IMG/VR virus record: IMGVR_UViG_3300037189_021352
Coordinates: 1 to 64,000 of that record
Length of the DNA: 64,000 nucleotides
From: a virus
Reading direction: 5' to 3' (one strand)
Position 1 is the stretch's first letter; every line of letters starts with the position of its first letter. Below the pieces are notes generated by a model. It did no database searches, was not told the origin of the DNA, and worked only from the letters and a program-made list of their open reading frames with translations. A program made the position numbers and the translations under genes. Below are positions 19,622-28,256 of the stretch, one piece after another.

Positions 19622-21883
19622 TTATATAGCACAGGCGCCACTAGCACATCCAACCTCTTCAGTTGCAGATTGTTTGTCGCCGTCATATGTGTTGCTATAG
19701 TATAATGTTTTCACACCCATGCTATAAGCATACATAATCTCTTTAATGATTTTTACATCTGGCAAAGCTTTATTTGGATAGTGGTCGTAATTATAATAAA
19801 TGTTGGCAGAAATAGACATATCTACCCATTTTTGAAGAGCGGCTACGATATTAATATATCCTATATTATCTTGCATATCAAATTGTAATGTATACTTATT
19901 TTTACAAGTGGTGTAATTGGGTACTAAAACTGGAACTGAATTTGCTTTAGAACCCTTGTAGGTTAACAAGGAACGAGGAGGTTCTATGCCGTTAGTAGTA
20001 TTCTGGATTACTGAACTTGATTCACATGGCATCAATGCTGTAAGTGTAGAATGTCTCATGCCGGAAGCGACTACTCTAGTTCTTAATGCCTCCCAATCTA
20101 GGGACGGTTTACGAGTAACCACAGAATCTACCTTCTTTTTATAGGTATCTATAGGCAAGATTCCTTGGCTGTATTTAGTAGTGTTGAATTTTTCACAAGG
20201 ACCCTTTTCAATAGATAAATCCACTGATGCAGAAATTAGATAGTATTGGACCTTTTCCATTAACTCGTCTACAAAATTGGGGGCTTCTGTATCTGTATAT
20301 TTGAGATTATTCTTTGCTAATAAAGCTGCTAGATTGGTAATCCCCACTCCAAGACTTCTACGTTTCTTGGTAAAGTTTTCTGCTGCCTTGGTGAAGTATT
20401 CCTGATAATCTATTAGTTCATCTAACATACGCACAATAACATCACACGTATCTTGCAGATCTTGATCATCTTTAACCTCCAATACATTGATAGCAGATAA
20501 TACACAAATACCAATTTCTCCATCAGGATCATCAATATGTTGAATTGGCTTTGTGGGATGTGTAACTTCAACACAAAGATTGGTCATTGCTACTCTATCC
20601 AAAAATGAACCGTGTTCATTACAATGATCGATGTTCATTACATATATTCGTCCGGTTTCTGTTCTTTCTTTTGCAAAAAGAGACATAAAATCAATAGCTT
20701 TAAGTTTTCTCTTGTATCTTATAGACTTGTCTGCTTCATACTTCAAATAAAGTTCATCAAAATGAGGAAGTCCAAATGCTTCCATCAAATCTGGTACTTC
20801 ATGAGGAGAAAATAATGTAAGTGTTTCATTTTTTTGAAGTCGTTCATAGAACAATCTAGAAAATTGAATAACGTAATCCACCTTTCGAACCCGATTATCT
20901 TCCGTACCACCATTATTCTTCAATACAATAACATCTTCAATTTCATAATGCCAGAACGGAAAATTGACTGTAGCTCCTCCGCCACGAATGCCGTTTTGTT
21001 GACAACTTTTGACAGTAGCTTCAAATACCTTAAGAAACGGGATAATGCCTGTGTGGATAACACTGCCGCCTTTAATTTCCGTGCCAATACCGCGTATGCG
21101 ACCAAAATTTAATCCAATTCCGTATCGTTGAGTAGTAGCAAAGCCAGCAGCAGTATTGGAGCTAAAAATAGACTCCTTAGTATCATCCACATCGATGAGA
21201 CAGCATGACGCATATTGTTTAAGAAGACCTCGAATGCCGGCCATTTGAGGCGTGGGTAGATTAATTTTAAATTTACTAAATCGATCATAGGCTCTTTTAA
21301 CATATTGAAGACGGGTTGATGCTGGATAGTTAATATAACTTACCATCGCGGCTAACATATATGCAAATTGAGGTGTTTCAAATATTTCTTTTGATTTTCG
21401 ATTTTGTATCAAATATTTGTCACATAGTTGTTTTAAACCAGAATATGTAAAGTCATAATCTCTGTTATGTATAATTTTGTCGTCCAATTTATCTATTTCT
21501 GCTTTAGAATAATATTTTAAAATTTCTTCATGATAGACTTTTCTATCTGTGTTTAACACTATGAAATCATAAAGTCTTGGAGGATTCTTTCCTCCCCATA
21601 CATCCTTGCGCAATTGATAATTTAATAGTCTGGAAGCAACCCATTGATAGTTTGGATTTTCTTCATTGAATAAATTTATAGAAGATTCAATCAACACTTT
21701 ATGTATTTCTTTAGTAGAAATGCCTTCTACTAAATTGAGCTTTGTGTTAATTTCTATATCAGAAACACAAACCCCAGTTATATCTTTAACAGCCCATTTG
21801 ATTACTTTATTAATATTTTCTACATTAAAAGGAACCAAGGTTCCATCCCTTTTTTTGACATTAAGGATTTTGTTTTCACTCAT
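19622..21883 (-). CDS. nrdA: Class Ia ribonucleotide reductase alpha subunit
   Basis: An ATP-cone-like N-terminus (KRDGTLVPFNVENINKVIKW) precedes the catalytic barrel. Active-site residues are visible: the Cys in YASCCLIDVDD, the NLCVE loop with catalytic Cys and Glu, the partner Cys in GEIGICVLSA, and the ALMPCESSS / GIEPPR region. The C-terminus CASGACAI supplies the two shuttle cysteines, as in E. coli NrdA. Length 753 residues matches T4 NrdA. nrdB follows directly. A TCTAAATA lies 19 nt upstream, beyond the usual late spacing. Confidence 0.95.
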   Translation of the reverse strand: MSENKILNVKKRDGTLVPFNVENINKVIKWAVKDITGVCVSDIEINTKLNLVEGISTKEIHKVLIESSINLFNEENPNYQWVASRLLNYQLRKDVWGGKNPPRLYDFIVLNTDRKVYHEEILKYYSKAEIDKLDDKIIHNRDYDFTYSGLKQLCDKYLIQNRKSKEIFETPQFAYMLAAMVSYINYPASTRLQYVKRAYDRFSKFKINLPTPQMAGIRGLLKQYASCCLIDVDDTKESIFSSNTAAGFATTQRYGIGLNFGRIRGIGTEIKGGSVIHTGIIPFLKVFEATVKSCQQNGIRGGGATVNFPFWHYEIEDVIVLKNNGGTEDNRVRKVDYVIQFSRLFYERLQKNETLTLFSPHEVPDLMEAFGLPHFDELYLKYEADKSIRYKRKLKAIDFMSLFAKERTETGRIYVMNIDHCNEHGSFLDRVAMTNLCVEVTHPTKPIQHIDDPDGEIGICVLSAINVLEVKDDQDLQDTCDVIVRMLDELIDYQEYFTKAAENFTKKRRSLGVGITNLAALLAKNNLKYTDTEAPNFVDELMEKVQYYLISASVDLSIEKGPCEKFNTTKYSQGILPIDTYKKKVDSVVTRKPSLDWEALRTRVVASGMRHSTLTALMPCESSSVIQNTTNGIEPPRSLLTYKGSKANSVPVLVPNYTTCKNKYTLQFDMQDNIGYINIVAALQKWVDMSISANIYYNYDHYPNKALPDVKIIKEIMYAYSMGVKTLYYSNTYDGDKQSATEEVGCASGACAI

Positions 21884-21925
21884 AAAAATTTAGTTTGTGC
21901 TTTATTTAGACCAATATTTGTCCAA

Positions 21926-22294
21926 TTACTTCTTCTTTCTTTTTTTTGATTTAGAAGAGTTTTGAAGTATAAGTTTTTGTATTTCATTTTTATATATTTT
22001 GTTAGCTAAGTGTTTTAAAAAAATAGCTATTTCTGCCGGTGTACAAACATTTATGACCCGGGATTCTGCATATCTTACTTCTGATTCTGTCCATTTTGGG
22101 TACATAAAATGAAATATTTCATGAAAAGCAGTTGGAATTATGTCTCTTCTATAATCTAATTCTATATCCGTATAATAACAAAGCCCCACAGTTCCGTGCA
22201 TTTTTCTTAAATTAAAAAATTCTGGAGGCTTTTTTTTAACCAATTTTAGAGTTTGTTCGTACAACTCTTTGACCTGTATTACAGACAATTTCAT
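21926..22294 (-). CDS. Putative zinc metalloprotease-like protein (HExxH), 122 aa
   Basis: The core AFHEIFHFMYPKWTESEVRYAESR contains an HExxH zinc motif followed by a possible third ligand Glu/His region, similar to short SprT/WSS1-like or M-type metallopeptidase domains. The C-terminus is very basic (SSKSKKRKKK). Substrate unknown. The upstream AATAAGTA octamer 6 nt before the ATG suggests late expression. Confidence 0.55.
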   Translation of the reverse strand: MKLSVIQVKELYEQTLKLVKKKPPEFFNLRKMHGTVGLCYYTDIELDYRRDIIPTAFHEIFHFMYPKWTESEVRYAESRVINVCTPAEIAIFLKHLANKIYKNEIQKLILQNSSKSKKRKKK

Positions 22295-22300
22295 CTGTAA

Positions 22301-22308
22301 TACTTATT
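22301..22308 (-). promoter_or_regulatory. Late-type promoter AATAAGTA (minus strand)
   Basis: The octamer ends 6 nt before the ATG at 22294 and lies within the 3' end of the upstream gene. Confidence 0.5.
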
Positions 22309-22636
22309 TCTTTTTCTTTTTAGAATTTGCTTCTTTTGTTTTTTTTGTTTGAGCTGCTTGTTTAATGGCTTGTTTGAATTTTTGTTCTGCTTGTTCTAAA
22401 GAATTACAAGTCCATCCCATGTTCCCCCACTGAGAGGTGCTTGGATACAATTCTCCCGGCTCTATATAATTTCCGTCTATAGTAATACCGTTATGTGTGG
22501 TAATGATAACTACTTCATAATGAAAATGTTTAGAGGTTTCAACAAATTGTCTTTTATAGATAGCTACATTGTCTTCTCTTTTAAGAAGATGATGTTTAAA
22601 ACCTTTTTTAATAAATTTTTCAGGCAGTTGTTTCAT
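22304..22636 (-). CDS. Hypothetical protein, 110 aa, Lys-rich tail
   Basis: The N-terminal ~90 residues look like a small alpha/beta domain (VAIYKRQFVETSKHFHYEVV, then MGWTCNSLEQAEQKF). The C-terminus is a run of Lys, Thr and Ala. This pattern occurs in phage proteins of unknown function. It lies 9 bp upstream of the metalloprotease-like gene in the same direction. Confidence 0.55.
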   Translation of the reverse strand: MKQLPEKFIKKGFKHHLLKREDNVAIYKRQFVETSKHFHYEVVIITTHNGITIDGNYIEPGELYPSTSQWGNMGWTCNSLEQAEQKFKQAIKQAAQTKKTKEANSKKKKK

Positions 22637-22695
22637 TATTATATTATCTATGGTTTAATGTTTGAAATCAAGAAAAATTAGTATATATTAAAATC

Positions 22696-23499
22696 ATGAA
22701 GTTTCAAGATTTGGTTTTTTTGGAAAGAGGTTTTGAAGGTGTTATCTTCTCTGAGAAAGACCATTCTTACAAAATAAACGGTGAAGATGCTAAAACATCG
22801 GTAACACAGCTTATTAAAAAATATGAAACACCGTTTGACGGCAAAAAAATGGCAAAAATAGTTGCAGCCAAACAAGGTGTTTTGGAATCTGATATTTTGC
22901 ATTTGTGGGATTTTAAAAGAGATTATGCTTGCCTTAAAGGCACTCTCTTTCATGTATATGTTGAAAATTTTTTACAAAAAAAGAGAGCACCACTTAATAA
23001 AGTAGAGATAGAAAATTTTGTAAAGAATCATTATGAGTATATTACCCAAGATGAACTATATGCAGATGTGGCTCAGTATGTTTCTAATTTTCAAGATTTT
23101 TATGAATGGTGGAAAGAAGATCACATTCTAATCAGACCAGAATTGGTAATAGGAGATCCATCTACTAGGGTTTGTGGCTGTGTGGATAATTTATCATTGA
23201 ATCATAAAAACGGAGAACTGGTTATATTTGATTACAAAAGTAATAAAGAAATTAAACAAAAAGCTAGAGAAAATTTGAAGGGAATATTGTCTCATTTAGA
23301 AGCCAGTACAATTGTAAAATATTCTTTGCAGATGGCTTTGTATTCAGAAATTATAGAAAGAAACACAGACTTTAAAATTTCTTCTAACAAAATTGTTTGG
23401 GTTGGTGGAAATTCTTTTGAACTGATTGATTGCATAGAACTAAGGAAAGAAGCAAGGGCTATACTAAGTGCCTTTGAAATAGAAAAACAAGTTGATTAA
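22696..23499 (+). CDS. PD-(D/E)XK exonuclease, RecB/Cas4-like
   Basis: The order of motifs fits the RecB-type nuclease fold: KGTLFHVYVENFL (conserved His and Glu), RVCGCVDNLSL (Asp), then LVIFDYKSNKE (Asp-x-Lys catalytic core). The N-terminal SVTQLIKKYETPFDG also matches that family. There are no Cys clusters for an iron-sulfur site. It probably degrades or trims DNA in recombination or host-DNA breakdown. Length 267 residues is normal for a stand-alone enzyme. The gene begins a short plus-strand group. Confidence 0.8.
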   Translation: MKFQDLVFLERGFEGVIFSEKDHSYKINGEDAKTSVTQLIKKYETPFDGKKMAKIVAAKQGVLESDILHLWDFKRDYACLKGTLFHVYVENFLQKKRAPLNKVEIENFVKNHYEYITQDELYADVAQYVSNFQDFYEWWKEDHILIRPELVIGDPSTRVCGCVDNLSLNHKNGELVIFDYKSNKEIKQKARENLKGILSHLEASTIVKYSLQMALYSEIIERNTDFKISSNKIVWVGGNSFELIDCIELRKEARAILSAFEIEKQVD

Positions 23500-23526
23500 A
23501 AGTGATAATTTGTTTAAAATTAATTT

Positions 23527-23919
23527 ATGAAATTTAAATACACCAATTCCAACCAAGAAGAAGCTTATTTTGAAGCCATTCCTTTGACATCAGAACTTTA
23601 TACAGAACTATTAGAAATAGATACAGAATTTCTTCAAAATATAGTAGATGGTAAGGAAGTATTTTTTTCTGATGAAAGTTATAAAGAAGCTGCTAAAAAT
23701 ATGCTCATTTCATTTGGAAAGGGAAAAGAAAGTGTTGTTTCAACATCTAAAGATAATGAAATTTTATTTGTTAAAGAAAAGACTATTATAAAAGAAGGGA
23801 CTAAAATTAAAACAACAAATCCAACTCCTAAAAAAAATATTAGATCAAAAATGATTACCAATAATATTAGAGCTTTTAAAAAAGAAAAAATGCAATTAAA
23901 CTTTGAATTGGCCCAGTAA
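23527..23919 (+). CDS. Hypothetical protein, 130 aa
   Basis: The protein is soluble, with an acidic first half and a basic C-terminus (KNIRSKMITNNIRAFKKEKMQ). The opening MKFKYTNSNQEEAYFEAIPL looks like a small beta-hairpin domain. No family was recognised. It sits 27 bp after the RecB-like nuclease gene and before the acidic internal-protein candidate. Confidence 0.55.
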   Translation: MKFKYTNSNQEEAYFEAIPLTSELYTELLEIDTEFLQNIVDGKEVFFSDESYKEAAKNMLISFGKGKESVVSTSKDNEILFVKEKTIIKEGTKIKTTNPTPKKNIRSKMITNNIRAFKKEKMQLNFELAQ

Positions 23920-23922
23920 AAA

Positions 23923-23930
23923 GGTAAATA
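23923..23930 (+). promoter_or_regulatory. Late-type promoter GGTAAATA
   Basis: The octamer ends 12 nt before the ATG at 23943. Confidence 0.45.
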
Positions 23931-23942
23931 TTGTTACAACAT

Positions 23943-24842
23943 ATGTCATTGCTCAACGCTTACAACCAAATTTTAAATGAAGGTAAAGATAGTCAAGAAG
24001 TTAAATCCAACTTAAAACCTGGACAAGATCTTGCTGCTGGATTCAAAGCCACTAAACAAGAAGGTGCTAAAGTAGATTCTCCTAAGGAAGATAAAGAACA
24101 TTCTGTTGACGGAAAAAATAACGGAGAAGCTAAAAAAATGGGTCTTAAAAAAGAATCTATTAATCCCTTCGATGCTCTTTATAATAAAATTTTAGCACAA
24201 GAAAATTGGGAAGCAGAAGAGGAAGCAAATGAACAACCAAATTTTGGTTCACCGACAGGACACGATTCTTTTGAATTCAGTGGAGACCATTCTACAGGAG
24301 AAGGAGAAGTTGACTTAGGAGAAGGTGAAGAACACCCGATGCATGAAGTTCTTTCTGCTTTAAGAGCTGCTGTTGAGGCTTTGGAAAAAGTTGTTGGTCA
24401 TGAAGATGAGGAAAGTGAAGAAGAGGAAGAGGAAGAGCATGAAGAAGGAGAAGAAGATGAAGATGAAGAAGAAGGAGAAGAAGAAGGTGAAGAACATGAA
24501 ATGCCAGAAAACTTTAAAGAATCTACAGAAGATGAAGATTCAAACGAAGATGAAGATGAAGACAACAAAAAAATGTCAAAAAAGGAAGTTGATGAAGAAG
24601 TTGATGCAGAAGTGTATGGACATGCTTTAGTTGATTTAGAAAAATTGGCAGCTGGTCTCACAAGTCCTAAGAATCAAGTAGTTAAAGGAGCGGTGCCGGT
24701 TAAGAAAGGATCTGCTCAAGTTCCTAAAGGTGGTAAAACAAATGCCAAGCCCACAGAATTAAAAGGCAAGGGTGAAAGTTTACAAGCCAAGAAAAATGAT
24801 ACCGGTTATGTCAAAAAAGACAAAAACTGGTATGATCAGTAA
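23943..24842 (+). CDS. Highly acidic protein with capsid-targeting-like N-terminus
   Basis: I prefer ATG 23943 (MSLLNAYNQILNEG) over the in-frame TTG at 23931. The leader contains LNE, a possible I/L-x-E prohead-protease site, and resembles other leaders in this window. Residues ~125-215 are an almost pure Glu/Asp region, followed by a basic tail (VKKGSAQVPKGGKTNAK). The composition is like that of T4 head-core or scaffold components (gp22, gp67), so a head-core or internal role is inferred; no sequence family is recognised. An intrinsic terminator follows. Confidence 0.6.
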   Translation: MSLLNAYNQILNEGKDSQEVKSNLKPGQDLAAGFKATKQEGAKVDSPKEDKEHSVDGKNNGEAKKMGLKKESINPFDALYNKILAQENWEAEEEANEQPNFGSPTGHDSFEFSGDHSTGEGEVDLGEGEEHPMHEVLSALRAAVEALEKVVGHEDEESEEEEEEEHEEGEEDEDEEEGEEEGEEHEMPENFKESTEDEDSNEDEDEDNKKMSKKEVDEEVDAEVYGHALVDLEKLAAGLTSPKNQVVKGAVPVKKGSAQVPKGGKTNAKPTELKGKGESLQAKKNDTGYVKKDKNWYDQ

Positions 24843-24861
24843 AAATTGTTAAGACTAAATT

Positions 24862-24891
24862 AAAAACTCCGCTTATGCGGAGTTTTTTTTT
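24862..24891 (+). terminator. Intrinsic terminator
   Basis: The hairpin AACTCCGC-TTAT-GCGGAGTT is followed by a run of nine T. Its last T is also the first base of the next late promoter octamer. Confidence 0.93.
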
Positions 24892-24898
24892 CTAAATA
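24891..24898 (+). promoter_or_regulatory. Late promoter TCTAAATA abutting the terminator
   Basis: The octamer ends 5 nt before the ATG at 24904 and starts within the terminator T-run. Confidence 0.65.
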
Positions 24899-24903
24899 TA
24901 TAC

Positions 24904-25314
24904 ATGGACGATAATTTTTATTCTTTCTATAAAAAAAGTTTAAGTTTACCATCTTCTTTTAAAAGGAGTCATGGCATAACTAAAAATACCAGAACCCATC
25001 ATCAAAGCATAGATCGAATTACCAAAATAGGTCATCGTAAAAGTGGTAAACTTAATTTGGTAGCTGCTAGTGAAAATCAATCTTTAAAAAATCCAGTAGT
25101 TAATACTTTTGCTAATTCTAATAAAACTTTTATCAAAGGATTAAAATGGCCAGTAGTAAAACCTATTTTAGATACCTATAAAATCCAACACGACCATGAA
25201 TCTGATGAGGGTTATGATAAAGCATTAAATCGCACAAAATGTAAATTGACTGGTGCTAAAATAATGATTAGATATATTCCACAAAATAAAACCTGGGTTT
25301 TATTTAAAAAATAA
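24904..25314 (+). CDS. Hypothetical basic protein, 136 aa
   Basis: The protein starts MDDNFYSFYKKSLSLPSS and is rich in Lys, His and Asn, without membrane segments. It lies 1 bp before the gp14-like neck gene under a late promoter, so a head-tail joining or virion role is likely by position. Not recognised by sequence. Confidence 0.55.
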   Translation: MDDNFYSFYKKSLSLPSSFKRSHGITKNTRTHHQSIDRITKIGHRKSGKLNLVAASENQSLKNPVVNTFANSNKTFIKGLKWPVVKPILDTYKIQHDHESDEGYDKALNRTKCKLTGAKIMIRYIPQNKTWVLFKK

Positions 25315-25315
25315 T

Positions 25316-25945
25316 ATGGAAACTTTAAGATATCTTAATAAAACATTTAACCAAAATGAAAGACAAAATTTTTCAAATTGGTGGAAAGAGCAAATATCAA
25401 TATACGGACAAGAAATTGTTTATTATAGTAATCAAACCTCTTTATCCGGAAGCAATCCATTATATGGTGAGCAACCTGATGCTGGTTTTAGTGAAGGTCA
25501 AACCATGATAGTTTTAGGTTCCTTAAACGGAGATTCTGTATTACTCTCAAAATTTGGATTGGTTGCTGATGGAGAATGGACCGGCGTTATGCATAAGGAT
25601 CTGTATACAAATGTATACGGATTGTCTTCAGAACCTAAAAGAGGAGATCTTATGGCTCTAACTGAATATGGTGTAGATAGAATTAACTATCCCAAAAGAG
25701 GAACTACCATTTATGAATTAACAGATGTAGTAGATGAATTTAAAGGTAATCCTTTAATGGGTCATTATGTTTGGTTCTTTACAGGTAAACGTTATGACTT
25801 TAGTCAAGAACCCACTAGTCCGGGTTCTGGTATGGGTAATACTCCCTTAGATGATAATGATACTATTCAGGTTGCAGCTGAGGAAAACTTTAACTATATA
25901 GAAGATAACCCCAACAGCAACACTGATGTATATGGTGATTATTAA
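25316..25945 (+). CDS. Neck protein, T4 gp14-like (tentative)
   Basis: The 209-residue protein shows the layout of T4-type neck proteins: an early IVYYSNQTS segment, then VLLSKFGLVADGE, then PKRGDLMALTEYG and TIYELTDVVDEF, ending with a conserved WFFTGKRYDFSQE. In T4, gp14 closes the DNA-filled head and accepts the tail. The assignment rests on pattern and late context, not on a clear motif. The C-terminus is acidic and probably disordered. Confidence 0.5.
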   Translation: METLRYLNKTFNQNERQNFSNWWKEQISIYGQEIVYYSNQTSLSGSNPLYGEQPDAGFSEGQTMIVLGSLNGDSVLLSKFGLVADGEWTGVMHKDLYTNVYGLSSEPKRGDLMALTEYGVDRINYPKRGTTIYELTDVVDEFKGNPLMGHYVWFFTGKRYDFSQEPTSPGSGMGNTPLDDNDTIQVAAEENFNYIEDNPNSNTDVYGDY

Positions 25946-26280
25946 TATTCTAAAAGATCTATATCAATTTCTGGAAATAATTTTTTAATTTCAACAGAAG
26001 CATCTTCATTATAGCAAATATTAATTTTATAATCTTCTTCTAAAATTTTGCGAAGATAAATGTCTTGTGTAGAATTCATATAGTCTCTTATCTCTAATGG
26101 TTTAAATTCTACTTCATTCATTGAAATATTCTTTTCTTCTGCTTTATCTGCAATAAGATTAACTGCCTCGTAAAGAGCCATCCACTTGGCTAGAGTCAAA
26201 GATTTTTCTTGAGTTTCTCCCCACCAAGCTAAAGGATTTTGATAAATTTCTGGTTCAGGTTTTGGTGTTTTTGTTTTCAT
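25942..26280 (-). CDS. Hypothetical protein, 112 aa
   Basis: This is an acidic, soluble protein (start MKTKTPKPEPEIYQNPLAWW) that overlaps the convergent neck gene by 4 bp. It is the last gene of a minus-strand run from PhoH downwards. No family was recognised. Confidence 0.5.
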   Translation of the reverse strand: MKTKTPKPEPEIYQNPLAWWGETQEKSLTLAKWMALYEAVNLIADKAEEKNISMNEVEFKPLEIRDYMNSTQDIYLRKILEEDYKINICYNEDASVEIKKLFPEIDIDLLEY

Positions 26281-26283
26281 ATA

Positions 26284-26718
26284 TTACTTAATAGTTGGAC
26301 CTGAAATAGTTGGTGTAGGGATAATTGGATCTGTAAATTCTGTAACTTTGGCTACTACAAAATTAATATTAACCACATTTTTAGATTCGCAATTTAGACA
26401 AACAAATTCAAATCGTTCATTTTGATCTGGAATAAATGTACTGATATTAGAGGCTTTACAGGCTGCACATTCCAAAATGGTAGAAAGTGGTACCAATTTG
26501 TCTAGCTCTTTTTGGCGCGTTTGATAAGCAAAGTAGCTATTAACTGTACCTGCAATTAAAGAAAATAAAATATACTGAATGGCTGTGGCTAAAATAAAAG
26601 CTGGCCAAAATGGTTTATTTGCTAAAAGAAATCCCAGACCAATAAGTCCGGAAAGTAAGCATACTGTACTAGTTGATTTTAAAAATTCAAAAGAATTTTT
26701 GTTTAAGTTTAATTTCAT
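26284..26718 (-). CDS. Membrane protein with zinc-ribbon-like Cys pairs, 144 aa
   Basis: Two hydrophobic helices (VCLLSGLIGLGFLLA and FILATAIQYILFSLIAG, residues ~19-60) are followed by a soluble domain with CAACKAS (~88-91) and FVCLNCESK (~115-118), a four-Cys zinc ribbon. The role is unknown. A perfect 16-bp palindrome sits directly before the ATG. Confidence 0.55.
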   Translation of the reverse strand: MKLNLNKNSFEFLKSTSTVCLLSGLIGLGFLLANKPFWPAFILATAIQYILFSLIAGTVNSYFAYQTRQKELDKLVPLSTILECAACKASNISTFIPDQNERFEFVCLNCESKNVVNINFVVAKVTEFTDPIIPTPTISGPTIK

Positions 26719-26719
26719 T

Positions 26720-26735
26720 GAGTAGAATTCTACTC
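26720..26735. promoter_or_regulatory. 16-bp palindrome next to a start codon
   Basis: GAGTAGAATTCTACTC is a perfect palindrome 1 nt before the ATG at 26718 on the minus strand, and it includes the stop codon of the upstream gene. Related TAGAAT...ATTCTA repeats precede the genes at 31786 and 34354. Confidence 0.55.
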
Positions 26736-27215
26736 TTTTTTACCGGGAACGACAACCATTAATTTATTGACATCCCTTTCTTGAGCAGGGTTTATCCCTT
26801 CAAAACTAGAAGCTAAATCCATGTGAAAGGCCAATTTAGCATCTAAGTCTTTTACAGCTCCTAAAATTTTAGTAGCATATGCTATTAAAGAATCTAATTT
26901 CTTTTTTTGTTTATTATCTATGGCTGTATTAAGTTGCAAACAATTTTCCATTTTATTAGTCGCTGTAAGTAGACTCATAAAGCCTTCTACTAGATCATCA
27001 GAAACTGTTTGGAGAGGCCATGGCATATCCGGGGTTTGTTCTTTTGGGGGTCCTACTGGCGGAAACAACGGATTTCCTTTTTGATAAGGAAAGTTATAAC
27101 CATATTGATTACTTTGAGGGCCCCAGTCTTTTCGAGGAGCATCACTATAACCTCCATAACTGGGGTTATTATAAAGACCATCTAAGGCTTCATTTAATGC
27201 TTTCTGTAGATCCAT
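26730..27215 (-). CDS. Hypothetical protein, 161 aa
   Basis: The short helical leader (MDLQKALNEALDGLYNN) contains LNE, a possible prohead-protease-type site. It is followed by a Pro/Gly/Tyr-rich disordered part and then a helical domain (LLTATNKMENCLQLNTAID) of the four-helix type. Function unknown. Confidence 0.5.
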   Translation of the reverse strand: MDLQKALNEALDGLYNNPSYGGYSDAPRKDWGPQSNQYGYNFPYQKGNPLFPPVGPPKEQTPDMPWPLQTVSDDLVEGFMSLLTATNKMENCLQLNTAIDNKQKKKLDSLIAYATKILGAVKDLDAKLAFHMDLASSFEGINPAQERDVNKLMVVVPGKKE

Positions 27216-27216
27216 A

Positions 27217-27405
27217 TTAACTTAATTTTCCAATTCTGACCCTGTTGCCACAACGTCCACAATTCCATTTAATTAATTTTTCAGATTGTTTGGTTCTAGG
27301 ATCAACATTTTCAAAAACTTGTCCTTGGACATGTGCACCACAAAAAGTGCAAGCAATAGGTTTATTGGCTAAAGTTTGATATTCTGGTTTTTTCTGATTG
27401 CTCAT
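27217..27405 (-). CDS. Zinc-ribbon protein, 62 aa
   Basis: I choose ATG 27405 (MSNQKKPEYQ) because a late-type octamer precedes it and the longer frame would run back into phoH. The protein has CTFCGAHVQG and CGRCGNRVR, two CxxC pairs forming a C4 zinc ribbon. It may bind nucleic acid or a polymerase; function unknown. Confidence 0.6.
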   Translation of the reverse strand: MSNQKKPEYQTLANKPIACTFCGAHVQGQVFENVDPRTKQSEKLIKWNCGRCGNRVRIGKLS

Positions 27406-27412
27406 ATTTGAA

Positions 27413-27420
27413 TATTTAGA
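27413..27420 (-). promoter_or_regulatory. Late-type promoter TCTAAATA (minus strand)
   Basis: The octamer ends 7 nt before the ATG at 27405 and supports that start. Confidence 0.5.
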
Positions 27421-27430
27421 GGTAAAAGGG

Positions 27431-28231
27431 TTAATTGCTCGGAAACATTTCTCGATGAGAATCATAAGCTTCTAATTTTTCAACTACAAACTTAACAAAT
27501 TCTGACCTTACAATATCATCTTTAGTAAAAGCAAAATGATGAACTCCGTGCTCTTTACTAACTTCATCATTAAACATCTTACACATTTTACTAAATCCAC
27601 CACATTTACCTTGCGGTAAATCTGATTGATAAGGATCTCCTAAAAAGATAATTTTAGAAAATTCACCTAAACGTGTAATAGTGGTTACCAATTCTTTATA
27701 TGTAATATTTTGACATTCATCTACTATGATTACTTTAGCTGGCCAATGTAAACCTCTAATATAATTTACCGGCATTGCATTAACTCTTTTATCAGCGTGT
27801 AATCTTTTAATGGTACCTGCATCTAAAAATTCTTCCATTTTTTCTGAAAATGGTGCCATATAAGCTTCAAATTTTTCATCTATAGTGCCAGGTAAATAGC
27901 CAATTTTACTGTCAGCACTTTCAACAGCACTTCTAACAAATATAATATCAGATGCTTTTTTTAATTTTAATAATTGTAAACCGGCATAAACTGCTGTGCT
28001 GGTTTTAGAACATCCAGCAGGGCCTTCTATAAAGACACATTTAGTGGTTTTATTTAATAAAAGAGCTATGAGTTCTTTTTGTTTATCTGTCCACGGTAAA
28101 GATCTACAATTAAAATCAAAATTAATTTTGTCTCTTTGAAACACTCTTGGTGATGTATCCTTTGTATGTTCAGTGTTATCCAACACTTCTTCATTCATTG
28201 GCCGACTTTTAGAACGGGGTTTTTTTCCCAT
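27431..28231 (-). CDS. phoH: PhoH-like ATPase
   Basis: The Walker A motif GPAGCSKTS (residues ~62-70), RSAVESADSKIGYLPG, the Walker B motif VIIVDECQNIT and LGDPYQSDLP define the PhoH/RNA-helicase-like P-loop family common in large phages. The biochemical role is not settled; RNA helicase or phosphate-stress functions have been proposed. Length 266 residues is normal. GATAAGTA lies 8 nt before the start. Confidence 0.9.
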   Translation of the reverse strand: MGKKPRSKSRPMNEEVLDNTEHTKDTSPRVFQRDKINFDFNCRSLPWTDKQKELIALLLNKTTKCVFIEGPAGCSKTSTAVYAGLQLLKLKKASDIIFVRSAVESADSKIGYLPGTIDEKFEAYMAPFSEKMEEFLDAGTIKRLHADKRVNAMPVNYIRGLHWPAKVIIVDECQNITYKELVTTITRLGEFSKIIFLGDPYQSDLPQGKCGGFSKMCKMFNDEVSKEHGVHHFAFTKDDIVRSEFVKFVVEKLEAYDSHREMFPSN

Positions 28232-28239
28232 GTTACAAA

Positions 28240-28247
28240 TACTTATC
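28240..28247 (-). promoter_or_regulatory. Late-type promoter GATAAGTA (minus strand)
   Basis: The octamer ends 8 nt before the phoH ATG; this is the loosest spacing in the short-spacer group. Confidence 0.35.
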
Positions 28248-28256
28248 CAATTTCCT

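Noticed and set aside
20612-21112. Plus-strand frames within nrdA
   Set aside because: They lie opposite well-conserved NrdA catalytic sequence and have no recognisable content.
24373-24661. Lys/Met-rich sense-strand frame and Ser-rich antisense frame within the acidic protein gene
   Set aside because: Both are mirror products of the GAA/GAT-rich repeat coding for Glu/Asp; no start context and no homology-like pattern.
27406-27465. Longer start of the zinc-ribbon gene inside phoH
   Set aside because: The internal ATG at 27405 has a late-type octamer 7 nt upstream, and the extra 20 residues overlap phoH.
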